From Pseudomonadota bacterium (GTDB lineage Bacteria; Desulfobacterota; Syntrophia; Syntrophales; UBA8958): 59,982 bases of DNA. Position numbers and translations under genes: made by a program. Positions 44,387 to 52,897 of the stretch are shown one piece after another; within the stretch, counting starts at the first letter, position 1, and each line of letters opens with the position of its first letter. Location of the stretch: positions 1 through 59,982 of the forward strand of contig JASGUC010000035.1 in the NCBI GenBank assembly GCA_030057915.1, given 5' to 3'. Below the pieces are notes generated by a model. The model worked only from the letters and a program-made list of their open reading frames with translations, made no database searches and was not told the origin of the DNA.

Positions 44387-45301
44387 ATGACGCCCCGGTC
44401 GCCTCGCCTCATCCCCTTTCTCGCCTTTTTCTTCCGGCGCAAGGTCCTCGGACAAAAACCGCCCCTCCTGGCCAGTTTCAAGGTAACCTACCGGTGTAAT
44501 CTCGCCTGCCGGGTCTGTCCCTTCCATCTCCGCGCCGGGGAGGCGGGCGGCCACATGAGCTGGGACGCCGCCACCGCCAGTCTCGATGCCCTGCGGCGCC
44601 AGGGCGTCCTGATCGTCGTCTTCGAGGGAGGGGAGCCGCTCCTGTGGCGGGACGGCCCTTACGGCATCGGGGATTTGATCGCCTACGCCCGCGGGCGCTT
44701 CCCCCGGGTGGCCGTGACGACCAATGGCGTCCAGCCTCTGGATATCCCGGCGGACATCCTCTGGGTGAGCGTCGACGGCTTGCCGGAGACCCACGACCGG
44801 CTCCGTTCCCGCTCCTTCGCCCGGGTCTGGGAAAACCTCCGTTCCTCGCGCCATGACCGACTATACGTCCACTTCACGATTAACCGGGAAAATCGTCACG
44901 ACCTCCGTCCTCTTCTGGACAAGCTGCGGGAAGTCAGGATGTTCAAAGGCATGACCGTCCAGCTCTTCTACCCTTACAACCAGGGGGAGGCGCCGCTGAC
45001 CCTGGACGGGCGGGAGAGGAAGGAGGCCCTGGAGACGGTAATCCGGTTGAAAAGGGAGGGGCGGCCCATCCTCAACTCCACCGGGCGCCTCCGGGCGATG
45101 ATCGCCAACGACTGGCGCTGCCACGACGACATCCTCGTCAACGTGGATCCCGACGGGACCATCACCCGGGGCTGCTACGTCAAGAGCCGGGGTCGGATCG
45201 ACTGCCGGGCCTGCGGCTTCTCCCCCGTCGCCGAGGCCTCGGGGGCGCTGGATCTTCGTCCCGGCGCCCTTTGGGCGGGCTGGTCGGTCTTCCTGCGCTG
45301 A
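44387..45301 (+). CDS. Radical SAM enzyme of unknown substrate
   Basis: The 304-residue protein has the iron-sulfur motif CNLACRVC (Cys37, Cys41, Cys44), the SAM-binding GGEP (EGGEPLLW) and VTTNG. Near the C-terminus four further cysteines (WRCHDDILVNVDPDGTITRGCYVKSRGRIDCRACGF) resemble an auxiliary-cluster or SPASM-like region. It resembles the small radical SAM proteins that modify peptides or lipids, but no target is visible nearby. It could be cotranscribed with the S1 protein. The intact Cys motifs support activity. Confidence 0.8.
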   Translation: MTPRSPRLIPFLAFFFRRKVLGQKPPLLASFKVTYRCNLACRVCPFHLRAGEAGGHMSWDAATASLDALRRQGVLIVVFEGGEPLLWRDGPYGIGDLIAYARGRFPRVAVTTNGVQPLDIPADILWVSVDGLPETHDRLRSRSFARVWENLRSSRHDRLYVHFTINRENRHDLRPLLDKLREVRMFKGMTVQLFYPYNQGEAPLTLDGRERKEALETVIRLKREGRPILNSTGRLRAMIANDWRCHDDILVNVDPDGTITRGCYVKSRGRIDCRACGFSPVAEASGALDLRPGALWAGWSVFLR

Positions 45302-45318
45302 CTCCCGCCATTCTAACC

Positions 45319-45347
45319 TTGAAACATCGCCGCGGTTTTGATACGCT
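45319..45347 (+). promoter_or_regulatory. Possible promoter of the aspS-gatAB locus
   Basis: TTGAAA and TACGCT are 17 bp apart, 66 bp before the start codon. Moderate match only. Confidence 0.35.
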
Positions 45348-45412
45348 ACGCGGCGCAAATTTGAGCCAATAGCCGGCGACCCCGGGCCCCGGCCGGGAGA
45401 GAGGATCGACGC

Positions 45413-47533
45413 ATGGACTTTTCAGAACGTATCTTTTGCGGGGAGTTGACCCAGGAGCATCTGCGCCGCGAGGCGCTCCTGTGCGGCTGGGTGGACGCCT
45501 ACCGCGACCACGGCGGGTTGCTGTTCATCCACCTTCGGGATCGGAGCGGCATCGTCCAGATCGTCTTCAGCCCCGAATACGCCCCCGCCGAGGTCTGCCG
45601 CAACGCCGCATCCCTGCGCGCCGAATACTGCGTCGCCGTCCGGGGCGAAGTCCGGAAGCGTCTCCCGGGGACGGAAAACCCCCACATCGAAACGGGCAGC
45701 CTGGAGGTTTTCGTCTCGGAGCTGACCGTCCTTGGCGAAGCGGAACCGCTGCCATTCGCCATTTCCGAGAAGGCCATGTTGGCCGGCGCCTCCTCGGGGG
45801 GCGCCGAACAGGTGAACGAGGAGCTGCGGATGCAGCACCGCTATCTGGACATCCGCCGTTCGGTCATGCAGCGCAACCTCGCCCTCCGGGGCCGGATCTT
45901 TCAATGCGTCCGGGAATTCCTCGACTCCCGGGGGTTCGTGGAGGTGGAAACGCCCATCCTCACCATGAGCACCCCCGAGGGGGCCCGGGACTACCTCGTT
46001 CCCAGCCGCGTCCATCCCCAGAGCTTCTACGCCCTTCCCCAGTCGCCCCAGCTCTTCAAGCAGCTCCTCATGATCGGCGGTCTGGAGCGATACTTCCAGC
46101 TTGCCCGCTGCTTCCGCGACGAGGACCTCCGGCCGAACCGCCAGCCGGAATTCACCCAGCTCGACATCGAGGCCTCGTTCATCGACGAGGAATTCCTCTA
46201 CGAACTGATCGAGGAACTAACGGCAAGGATGTTCGCCCTGGGCGGCATCGCCCTCCCCCGTCCCTTTCCCCGGATGACCTACGCGGAGGCCATGGACGCC
46301 ACCGGCACTGATCGGCCCGACCTGCGCTTCGGTCTCCGCATGGTGGACGCCACGGACATCTTCGCCGCGACGTCCTACGGGATTTTCCGGCAGATCCGGG
46401 AGCGCGGCGGGATCGTCAAGGGGATCAACATCCAGGGACAGTCGGAGAAGCTCAGCAAGAACGTCCTGCAAAACGAATATGCCCGGGAAATCGCCCCGTC
46501 CTTCGGCGCCAAGGGCATGACCTGGATGCGCGTGGAAGGGGGAAAGCTGGAGTCCAACATCGTCCAGTTCTTCAGCGCCGCCGAGCAGGAGGCCCTGAAA
46601 GACCGTTTCCGGCTGGCGGACGGGGATGTCCTGATCATGGTCGCCGATCCTTCCCCGGCCGTGGCCAACTCCGTCCTGGGTCAGTTGCGCCTCCATCTGG
46701 CGGACCGCCTCGGCCTGATCCCCCCGGACGTCTTTTGTCCCGTCTGGGTCACCGATTTCCCCCTCTTCGAGCCTACCGACGACGGGGGCGTCACCTCCAG
46801 CCACCACCCCTTCACCGCCCCGGACCGCGCCGACTTCGATCCCGCCGATGTGGCGGAACTCCTCTCCCTCCGCTCCCGGGCCTACGACCTGGTGATCAAC
46901 GGCGAGGAGCTGGGAGGCGGCAGCATCCGCATCAACGATCGTCGGGTGCAGCGCCGGATCTTCGCCGCCCTGGGCCTCTCAGAGGAGGAGGTGCGGGAAA
47001 AATTCGGTTTCTTCCTCCGGGCCTTCGACTTCGGCGCCCCGCCTCACGGCGGTCTCGCCCTGGGGATGGACCGGGTGGTCGCCATGATCCTGAAGACCCC
47101 GTCCATCCGGGAGGTCATCGCCTTTCCGAAGAACCGTTCCGCCGCCTGCCCCCTCACCGGCGCCCCCGCCCCGGTGAAGGAGAAACAACTGGCGGAGTTG
47201 GGCCTCCTGAATCTGGGCGGTCGGGATGTCCTTCCCGGCGACGCCGCGAAGGAGAGCCGCCTGGATCGTCTCTCCTGGGTCTCCCGCATCGGCATCGCGG
47301 AGGGAGAGCGGCCCCTCCTGGAGGCCGCCATCGCCCGGGCCGCGGAACTGGCGGTCCGAGCCGGGGAACTGGCGGGGCCGGAAGAGCCGATCCGGTCGCC
47401 GGCGCCGCCGTCCAGGCGCATCCGCCCGGGCCGGGAAGCCCGTCGTTCCCCTCTGGCCGTGGACGGCCGTCTCCTCGGGAACGCCCCGGCGGTGAAAGGC
47501 GATTATTTCAAGGTCGCGGCCATTCTCGAATAA
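45413..47533 (+). CDS. aspS: Aspartyl-tRNA synthetase fused to GatC
   Basis: The protein has 706 residues, about 110 more than bacterial AspRS. Residues 1-610 are a complete AspRS: anticodon OB-fold (LLCGWVDAYRDHGGLLFIHLRDRSGIVQIVF), motif 2 (FQLARCFRDEDLRPNRQPEFTQLD), GAD insertion and motif 3 (GGLALGMDRVVAMIL). His33 in RDHGG sits where non-discriminating bacterial AspRS have His and E. coli has Leu, as I recall. Residues 613-706 match GatC, starting RLDRLSWVSRIGI and ending LLGNAPAVKGDYFKV. The fusion would tether tRNA(Asp/Asn) charging to the GatAB amidotransferase encoded next. Confidence 0.9.
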   Translation: MDFSERIFCGELTQEHLRREALLCGWVDAYRDHGGLLFIHLRDRSGIVQIVFSPEYAPAEVCRNAASLRAEYCVAVRGEVRKRLPGTENPHIETGSLEVFVSELTVLGEAEPLPFAISEKAMLAGASSGGAEQVNEELRMQHRYLDIRRSVMQRNLALRGRIFQCVREFLDSRGFVEVETPILTMSTPEGARDYLVPSRVHPQSFYALPQSPQLFKQLLMIGGLERYFQLARCFRDEDLRPNRQPEFTQLDIEASFIDEEFLYELIEELTARMFALGGIALPRPFPRMTYAEAMDATGTDRPDLRFGLRMVDATDIFAATSYGIFRQIRERGGIVKGINIQGQSEKLSKNVLQNEYAREIAPSFGAKGMTWMRVEGGKLESNIVQFFSAAEQEALKDRFRLADGDVLIMVADPSPAVANSVLGQLRLHLADRLGLIPPDVFCPVWVTDFPLFEPTDDGGVTSSHHPFTAPDRADFDPADVAELLSLRSRAYDLVINGEELGGGSIRINDRRVQRRIFAALGLSEEEVREKFGFFLRAFDFGAPPHGGLALGMDRVVAMILKTPSIREVIAFPKNRSAACPLTGAPAPVKEKQLAELGLLNLGGRDVLPGDAAKESRLDRLSWVSRIGIAEGERPLLEAAIARAAELAVRAGELAGPEEPIRSPAPPSRRIRPGREARRSPLAVDGRLLGNAPAVKGDYFKVAAILE

Positions 47534-47615
47534 CCCTCATGACCGCGACCGGCGGGACGTAAGCCGGCAATATCCGGCTGAATATGGAGCTTCTCATAGA
47601 AGAGGAATAGATGCC

Positions 47616-48815
47616 ATGGAAACGATCTTTGCCTATCTTCCCCCCCGGACCGATCCCCTCGCCGACGGCGCCCCTCCGGGTCTCCGGACGGCGATCCAAC
47701 CCTGCCTCTCCGTGGCGGGATGGCCCACCGACGCCGGCGCCCCGGCCCTGGCCGATTATGCCGCCCTGGAAGACGCCACGGTGGTCAGCCGCCTCCGTCA
47801 GGCCGGGGCGACCCTGGTCGGCCTGACCCGGACCGGCGAATTCGGCTTCGGCCTCACGGGCAGTCAGGCCGGCATGGCCGTCCGGAGCGGGGCCGCCGAC
47901 CTGGAACTGGTTGTCGATCTCGCCGGCGAATCCCGTCTGGCGGCGGCCCGGGCCGGGATCTGGGGTTTCAAGCCCAGTTGGGGGACCGTCTCCCGTTTTG
48001 GCGTCATCGGTCTGATCCCCTCCATGGAGTGCTGCGGCATCCTCGCCGGGGATGCGCCGCCGATCGGAGAATTCCTGCGGGCCGCCGCGGGTCCCGACGA
48101 GCGAGACTTTTCCCTCCCCGACGAGGAGGCGCCCGACCTTTCCGGGGGCCGGGTCGCCGCCGGGGAAACGACAGTCGGCGTCGTCGTCGAGGCGCTCGAC
48201 GCCTTGCCGTCCCCGGCCCGGGAGGCCTTCAGGGCAAGCCTCGCCACCCTGACGGCGGCGGGATTCGCCCTCCGGGAGGTTTCCCTGCCCGATTTTCCCC
48301 TGTTCGCCCTGGTCCATCAAATCGTCGGCGCCGTCGAGGCCTCGTCCAGCGCCGGGCGCTACGATTCGGTGCGCTACGGCCGGCGGTCCCCCGGGGCGAA
48401 GAACTGGAACGAGATGTATCTCCTCTCCCGGGGCGCCGCCTTCGGAACCCTCCTGAAGAGCTACCTCTTTCAGGGGGCCTATTTCCAGTTCGAGGCCTAC
48501 GAAGCCTATGAAAACGCCTGCCGGATCCGCGCCCGGCTCCTCGCCGCCATGGCGGCGGCCACGTCTCAGGCCGACTTTCTCGTCCTGCCGGCGACAAACC
48601 CCGCCGCCCCGGCGAAGGCCGCCACCCCGGAAGATATATATGCCCAGTCTCGCTTTACGGCCTTTGCCAACGTCACGGGCCAGCCGGCCCTGTACCTGCC
48701 GCCGCCGTCCGGGGAGGACCGGCCGGGTTGGCAGCTCACCGGGCCCAGACGGAGCGACGCCCGCCTCCTCGCCGCGGGGGAGCATCTACGGGGCATCCTC
48801 CAGGGAGGTGAATAA
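47616..48815 (+). CDS. GatA homologue lacking the catalytic lysine
   Basis: The 399-residue protein is about 85 shorter than GatA and missing roughly the first 55 residues. It aligns well with GatA in DATVVSRLRQAGATLVG, GIWGFKPSWGTVSRFGVIGLIPSMECCG, EASSSAGRYDSVRYG and EMYLLSRGAAFG. The amidase Lys of the Ser-cisSer-Lys triad, in the GIKDN motif, is Gln28 here (TAIQPCL). The GGSSGGSAAA block is shortened to GSQAGMAV, and DTGGSIR is DLAGESRL. It is unlikely to hydrolyse glutamine. It probably still binds GatB and the GatC domain. The reading frame is intact and codon use resembles neighbours, so it is not an obvious pseudogene. Confidence 0.8.
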   Translation: METIFAYLPPRTDPLADGAPPGLRTAIQPCLSVAGWPTDAGAPALADYAALEDATVVSRLRQAGATLVGLTRTGEFGFGLTGSQAGMAVRSGAADLELVVDLAGESRLAAARAGIWGFKPSWGTVSRFGVIGLIPSMECCGILAGDAPPIGEFLRAAAGPDERDFSLPDEEAPDLSGGRVAAGETTVGVVVEALDALPSPAREAFRASLATLTAAGFALREVSLPDFPLFALVHQIVGAVEASSSAGRYDSVRYGRRSPGAKNWNEMYLLSRGAAFGTLLKSYLFQGAYFQFEAYEAYENACRIRARLLAAMAAATSQADFLVLPATNPAAPAKAATPEDIYAQSRFTAFANVTGQPALYLPPPSGEDRPGWQLTGPRRSDARLLAAGEHLRGILQGGE

Positions 48816-48817
48816 TC

Positions 48818-50254
48818 ATGGAATTCGAAGCGGTCATCGGCCTGGAGATCCACATCGAACTGAATTGCCCGACGAAGATGTTCTGCGATTGTCCCAACGA
48901 CCCCGGCGCGGCGCCCAACGCCAATACCTGTCCCATCTGTCTGTGGTTTCCCGGGGCCATCCCCCAATTCAGCCAGGCCGCCCTGGAAAAGGCGGCGCTT
49001 CTCTGTCTCGCCCTGGGAGGGGAACTCCAGCCCCGGAGCGCCTTCGATCAGAAGGTCTATTACTATCCCGACCTTCCCAAGGGATACCAGTTGTCCCAGG
49101 CCCATCACCCCCTGTCCCGGGGCGGCGGGATCGATATCGCCGATGAAGACGGCGCCCGGAAACGACTGCGGATCCACCACATCCACATGGAAGAGGACGT
49201 GGCCAAACTGGTCCATGAACTGGAGGGACGGACGCCCATCAGCCTGGTGGACTTCAACCGCGCCGGGGCGCCACTGGTGGAGATCGTGACCGAACCGGAC
49301 CTCCGGACCCCCCATCACGCCATGGAGTTCCTCAAGGTCTTGAGGACCCAGGGACGGTACGCCGGGGCCTCGGAGTGCAGCATGGAGAATGGTACCATGC
49401 GCGTCGATGCCAATATCTCCGTCCGTCCTCGGGGAACGGAGCAGATGAACACCAAGGTGGAGGTGAAAAACATGAACTCCATCCGCCACGTAGGCGACGC
49501 CATCGCCTACGAGATCGGCCGGCAGAGCGCCGCCGTCCAGGCCGGGGAGGCGGTGGTCCTCCATACCCGGCTCTGGGATCCCGACAAGAAGGCCACCTTC
49601 CCCATGCGGGCCAAGTTCGAGGGACCCTGCATCCCCGATCCGGCGGCGCCGGTCATCGAGCTGTCGCCCGCCTGGATAGAGACGATGCGGTCCCGCCTTC
49701 CCGAGATGCCGGCGCCGCGGGCCGAACGCTTTGTATCCCGTTACGGCCTCGCCGGAGAAGAGGCAACCTATCTCAGCGCAGATCCGGAACTGGCCGCCTA
49801 TTTCGAGGCCCTCATCGAGGCGGGGATCGCCCCCCGCACCGCCATGCACTGGCTGACCACCCAACTGGCGCCCGCCCTGAAGGACCGCGGTCGGGAGTTG
49901 GGGAACTCCCCCGTCACCCCCCGCCGTCTCGCCGCGCTCCTCCACCTTCTCTCCCGGGACGAGATAAACGCCCAGGCCGCCCGGGAGGTCCTGGCCGCCT
50001 TATTCGAAAGCGACGCCGACCCGGAGGAGATCGTCCGCTCCCGGGGCTTCCGCCAGGTGTCGGATCGCGATGCCCTGGGCGAACTAATCGACAAGGTCCT
50101 GGAAGCCAACCAGACGGCGGTGAACGACTATCGGAACGGCCAGGACAAGGCGATGGGATTCATTATCGGCCAGGTGATGCAGGCCTCCCGGGGAAAGGCC
50201 AATCCGAAGATCATCCGGGAGATCCTGGCCACCAAACTGACCTCCGGAAGATAA
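48818..50254 (+). CDS. gatB: Asp/Glu-tRNA amidotransferase subunit B, divergent
   Basis: The 478-residue protein begins three bases after the GatA-like gene. The cradle domain keeps GLEIHIEL (Glu10, His12), the zinc cysteines (MFCDC and CPICL), YYYPDLPKGYQLSQ, HMEED (Glu125, Glu126), LVDFNRAGAPLVEIVTEPD and RVDANISVRP. The helical and YqeY-like tail domains (about 300-478) end in the usual GFIIGQVMQASRGKANPKIIREIL. The otherwise invariant EAHDYRYFPDPDL stretch is replaced by FEGPCIPDPAAPV (about 267-279). The kinase and transamidation centre for activating Asp-tRNA therefore looks largely present but altered in one motif. Confidence 0.88.
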   Translation: MEFEAVIGLEIHIELNCPTKMFCDCPNDPGAAPNANTCPICLWFPGAIPQFSQAALEKAALLCLALGGELQPRSAFDQKVYYYPDLPKGYQLSQAHHPLSRGGGIDIADEDGARKRLRIHHIHMEEDVAKLVHELEGRTPISLVDFNRAGAPLVEIVTEPDLRTPHHAMEFLKVLRTQGRYAGASECSMENGTMRVDANISVRPRGTEQMNTKVEVKNMNSIRHVGDAIAYEIGRQSAAVQAGEAVVLHTRLWDPDKKATFPMRAKFEGPCIPDPAAPVIELSPAWIETMRSRLPEMPAPRAERFVSRYGLAGEEATYLSADPELAAYFEALIEAGIAPRTAMHWLTTQLAPALKDRGRELGNSPVTPRRLAALLHLLSRDEINAQAAREVLAALFESDADPEEIVRSRGFRQVSDRDALGELIDKVLEANQTAVNDYRNGQDKAMGFIIGQVMQASRGKANPKIIREILATKLTSGR

Positions 50255-50274
50255 GAGGGAAGGGGGGAGCGAGG

Positions 50275-50598
50275 ATGTTCGATGCCATGAGGAAAGCGGC
50301 GCTGCTCGGCGCCGGGGCGGTGCTGGCGGCAACCGAGAAGCTCGAAGGGCTGTCCGCCGGGGTCAAGGCGGCATGGAAAGGAGGCAAACCGGGAACGATA
50401 AGGCCCGAGAAGATCATGACCGAGGCTTCCGCCGCCTGGCTTTATGCCTATTGGCCGGACGAGATCGAAGAGACACTGGAAAAGGCGGTCGCCGAGGTCC
50501 TGCGCCGTCTCGATATCCCCGACAGAAAGGAGTTGGAGGAGATCAGGGCGAGAATCTCCGCCCTGGAAGCCCGGAAAGAGGAAAACGCCAAGATTTGA
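50275..50598 (+). CDS. Phasin-like small helical protein
   Basis: The 107-residue protein starts 20 bp after gatB, with GGGGGGAG upstream. It begins with a short Ala-rich helix (KAALLGAGAVLAATEKLEGLS) and ends DIPDRKELEEIRARISALEARKEE, a pattern shared with polyhydroxyalkanoate granule-associated phasins and PhaF-like regulators (NIPTRxDIExLxxRIxxLE). It could coat polyester granules, though no PHA synthase gene is in the window. Probably the last gene transcribed from the aspS promoter, since a mobile element follows. Confidence 0.6.
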   Translation: MFDAMRKAALLGAGAVLAATEKLEGLSAGVKAAWKGGKPGTIRPEKIMTEASAAWLYAYWPDEIEETLEKAVAEVLRRLDIPDRKELEEIRARISALEARKEENAKI

Positions 50599-50614
50599 TC
50601 CATGTCCAGGGCAA

Positions 50615-50744
50615 GATCTTGAAAAACCACCCTTTCCTATCGTCCCGGCAAAAGCCCGGGGGCCGTAACTCTTGGCAAACGCCGCATTCCAGCTTCGGTC
50701 GGAGCGACAACGGAGAGTCTCAAACGGCGTTTTTCAAAGCCCTC
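50615..50744. mobile_element. Family A MITE-like element (copy 11)
   Basis: The left end is diverged (GATCTTGAAAAACC), the right end is GTTTTTCAAAGCCCTC, about 130 bp. Interior CGGCAAAAGCCCGGG and CATTCCAGCTTCGGTCGGAG are typical. No clear target duplication. Confidence 0.7.
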
Positions 50745-50766
50745 GGGGAGGGGCGGCGGAGGAACG

Positions 50767-52698
50767 ATGAACATGGAATTTTACCCCGGCGTCGGCCAAG
50801 AGGCGATCGCCGCCGCCCGGACGGATTTCCTTCGGGAACGGCTTATGGACCGTCTCTGGGCCCGGGACCATACGATATGGAAACCCGCGCCTGACGAGAT
50901 TGCCAATCGCCTGGGGTGGCTGGACTGCCCCGAAAACATGCCCGCCCGCCTGACGGAGATCGAGCAATGGGCGGCCTCCATCCGGCGGGATGGCTATGTC
51001 CGAGCGATCCTCCTGGGGATGGGAGGCGCCAGCCTCGCCCCGGAGACCTTCCGGAAGACCTTCGGCGTCCGGCCGGGCTTTCCGGAGCTGACCATTCTCG
51101 ACACCACCGACCCCGGCGCCGTGCTGGCCCGCGCCCGGGGCCTCGATCTCGCCCGGACCCTTTTCCTTGTCTCCACCAAGTCCGGGGGCACCGTGGAGAC
51201 CTTGTCCCTGATGAAATACTTCTACCATCGGGTCCGGGCCGTCATGGGTCCGGACGCGGCGGGGAGGCATTTCACGGCGATCACCGATCCGGGGAGCGGC
51301 GTCGCCGCCTGGGCGGAGCGGCGCCGTTTCCGTCACACCTTCCTCAACGATCCGGACATCGGGGGACGCTACTCCGCCCTGTCCTGCTTCGGCATCGTCC
51401 CCGCCGCCCTGATCGGCGCGGATGTAAAACGACTCCTGGTCGAGGCCGCGATGGTTGCCGCCGAAACGCGGGCGGACACGACGGCGTCCTCCCCGACCGC
51501 CCATCGAGACCTCTGCAAAACCCGTTTGTGTCCTCCCCATGGTCCTTTCCGGGAAAGAGGGAATCCATTGTCTTCAACTACCGTCTGGATGCCGGATCAA
51601 ACCCGACAGGGCAGGGGCGGCGGTTTTACAAAGGCCTCCCATCCGGGACCCCAAGGGGGACGGGGCCGGGAAGTCTTGACGGCAGCGCGACGGGGGATGA
51701 CGGGGCTGGTAACATCCTCCCCGGAACGTCCGGACCTCCCCAAGGACCGGACAGGGGAGACGGTGGGGGACGCGGCCCTTCTGGGGTTGTCACTTGGCGC
51801 CCTGGCCTTGGCGGGCCGGGACAAGGCGACCTTTTTCTTCTCTCCAACCCTGGATAGTTTTGGGCCCTGGTTGGAGCAGTTGCTCGCGGAGAGCACTGGG
51901 AAGGAGGGCCGGGGCGTCGTTCCCATCGTCGGCGAGCCGCCGGGAAGGCCGGATAGCTACGGCGACGACCGGGTCTTCATCTCCATCGGCATGGAGGGCC
52001 ACGATCCCGAGGAAGAGCTGCTGGCCGCCCTCCGCCAGACCGGCCACCCCGTTCTGAAGATAACCTTGGCCGATCCCTACGAACTTGGGGGGCAGATCTT
52101 CATGTGGGAGACGGCCACGGCCATCGCCGGCTGGCGGCTGGGGATCAACCCCTTCGACCAGCCCGACGTGGAGGCCGCCAAGGCCCTCGCCCGGGGAGCG
52201 ACGGCCGCCTACCGGGAGACGGGACGGCTCTCCGGGGAAAGACCCGCCTGGTCATCCGCCCATTGCGACATTTACGGAGAGCATCCTTCCCTGGGGGATT
52301 TCTTGGCCCAAGGCTCACCCGGGGATTACGTGGCCCTGCAGGCCTATGTGGCCCCCGCCCCCGGGCTGGACCGGGCGTTGGCGGAACTGCGGCGGAAGAT
52401 TCGGGACCGGTGGCGCCTGGCCACTACGGCGGGCTACGGTCCCCGGTATCTCCACTCCACCGGGCAGTTGCACAAGGGCGACAGAGGCGGCGGTCTCTTC
52501 GTCCAGTTCACCGCCGACGACGCGGAAGACATCCCCATTCCCGAAGAACCGGGGCCGGAGGCATCGTTTCTCACCTTCGGCGCGCTCAAGGCCGCCCAGG
52601 CCATGGGAGACCTACAGGCGCTCCGCGACCGAGGACGCCGGACGATCCGCTTCCATTTTCACGGCGATCCCGTCAGGGGCATCGACGAGATCCGGTAG
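50767..52698 (+). CDS. pgi: Glucose-6-phosphate isomerase with an in-frame mobile-element insertion
   Basis: The 643-residue protein belongs to the PGI branch found fused to or beside transaldolase. SIS-type blocks are visible: AILLGMGGASLAPETFRKTFG, FLVSTKSGGTVETLSLMKYFYHRV, and later VFISIGMEGHDPEEELL, WETATAIAGWRLGINPFDQPDVE and YLHSTGQLHKGDRGGGLFVQF. It interconverts glucose-6-phosphate and fructose-6-phosphate. Residues about 247-292 are translated from a 133-bp family A element plus a 5-bp target duplication, 46 codons in total, so the frame is preserved. About 40 further low-complexity residues follow. Both sit before the helix GDAALLGLSLGALALAGRDK, apparently a surface linker. Activity with the insert is uncertain. 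Confidence 0.82.
   Translation: MNMEFYPGVGQEAIAAARTDFLRERLMDRLWARDHTIWKPAPDEIANRLGWLDCPENMPARLTEIEQWAASIRRDGYVRAILLGMGGASLAPETFRKTFGVRPGFPELTILDTTDPGAVLARARGLDLARTLFLVSTKSGGTVETLSLMKYFYHRVRAVMGPDAAGRHFTAITDPGSGVAAWAERRRFRHTFLNDPDIGGRYSALSCFGIVPAALIGADVKRLLVEAAMVAAETRADTTASSPTAHRDLCKTRLCPPHGPFRERGNPLSSTTVWMPDQTRQGRGGGFTKASHPGPQGGRGREVLTAARRGMTGLVTSSPERPDLPKDRTGETVGDAALLGLSLGALALAGRDKATFFFSPTLDSFGPWLEQLLAESTGKEGRGVVPIVGEPPGRPDSYGDDRVFISIGMEGHDPEEELLAALRQTGHPVLKITLADPYELGGQIFMWETATAIAGWRLGINPFDQPDVEAAKALARGATAAYRETGRLSGERPAWSSAHCDIYGEHPSLGDFLAQGSPGDYVALQAYVAPAPGLDRALAELRRKIRDRWRLATTAGYGPRYLHSTGQLHKGDRGGGLFVQFTADDAEDIPIPEEPGPEASFLTFGALKAAQAMGDLQALRDRGRRTIRFHFHGDPVRGIDEIR
51506..51638. mobile_element. 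Family A MITE-like element inside pgi (copy 12) with exact 5-bp target duplication
   Basis: The ends are GAGACCTCTGCAAAACC and GGTTTTACAAAGGCCTC, 133 bp. CCATC is present at 51501-51505 and 51639-51643. The interior is the reverse complement of copy 1 (6590), which belongs to the same subfamily. Removing the element and one CCATC restores the reading THPGP. Confidence 0.92.
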
Positions 52699-52750
52699 AG
52701 AAGCCACGCCAAGGACCATCAAGCTCTCAAAGGATGGCCATTGCCGTCAT

Positions 52751-52871
52751 GAGACCTTTGAAAAATGTCATTTCAAGGAGCGCCAGCGACGAGAAATCCT
52801 AATCATGGCGGTTTGTTAAAGATTTCTCCCTGCGGTCGAAATGACAAAAAGGGCGGTTATTCAAAGCTCTC
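52751..52871. mobile_element. Family B MITE-like element (copy 1)
   Basis: The ends are GAGACCTTTGAAAAATG and TTATTCAAAGCTCTC, 121 bp. The interior is a long imperfect palindrome (ATTTCAAGGAGCG..GAGAAATC and GATTTCTCCC..GAAATGAC). Flanks GTCAT and GTTAT match at four of five. It lies between pgi and the MBL gene. Confidence 0.85.
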
Positions 52872-52897
52872 GTTATGGCACCCAGGAGGACTTGCTT

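Noticed and set aside
47616..48815. GatA-like gene as a simple pseudogene
   Set aside because: The frame is intact over 399 codons, spacing to gatB is tight, and surfaces expected to touch GatB and GatC are conserved. A functional but non-amidase subunit explains this better.
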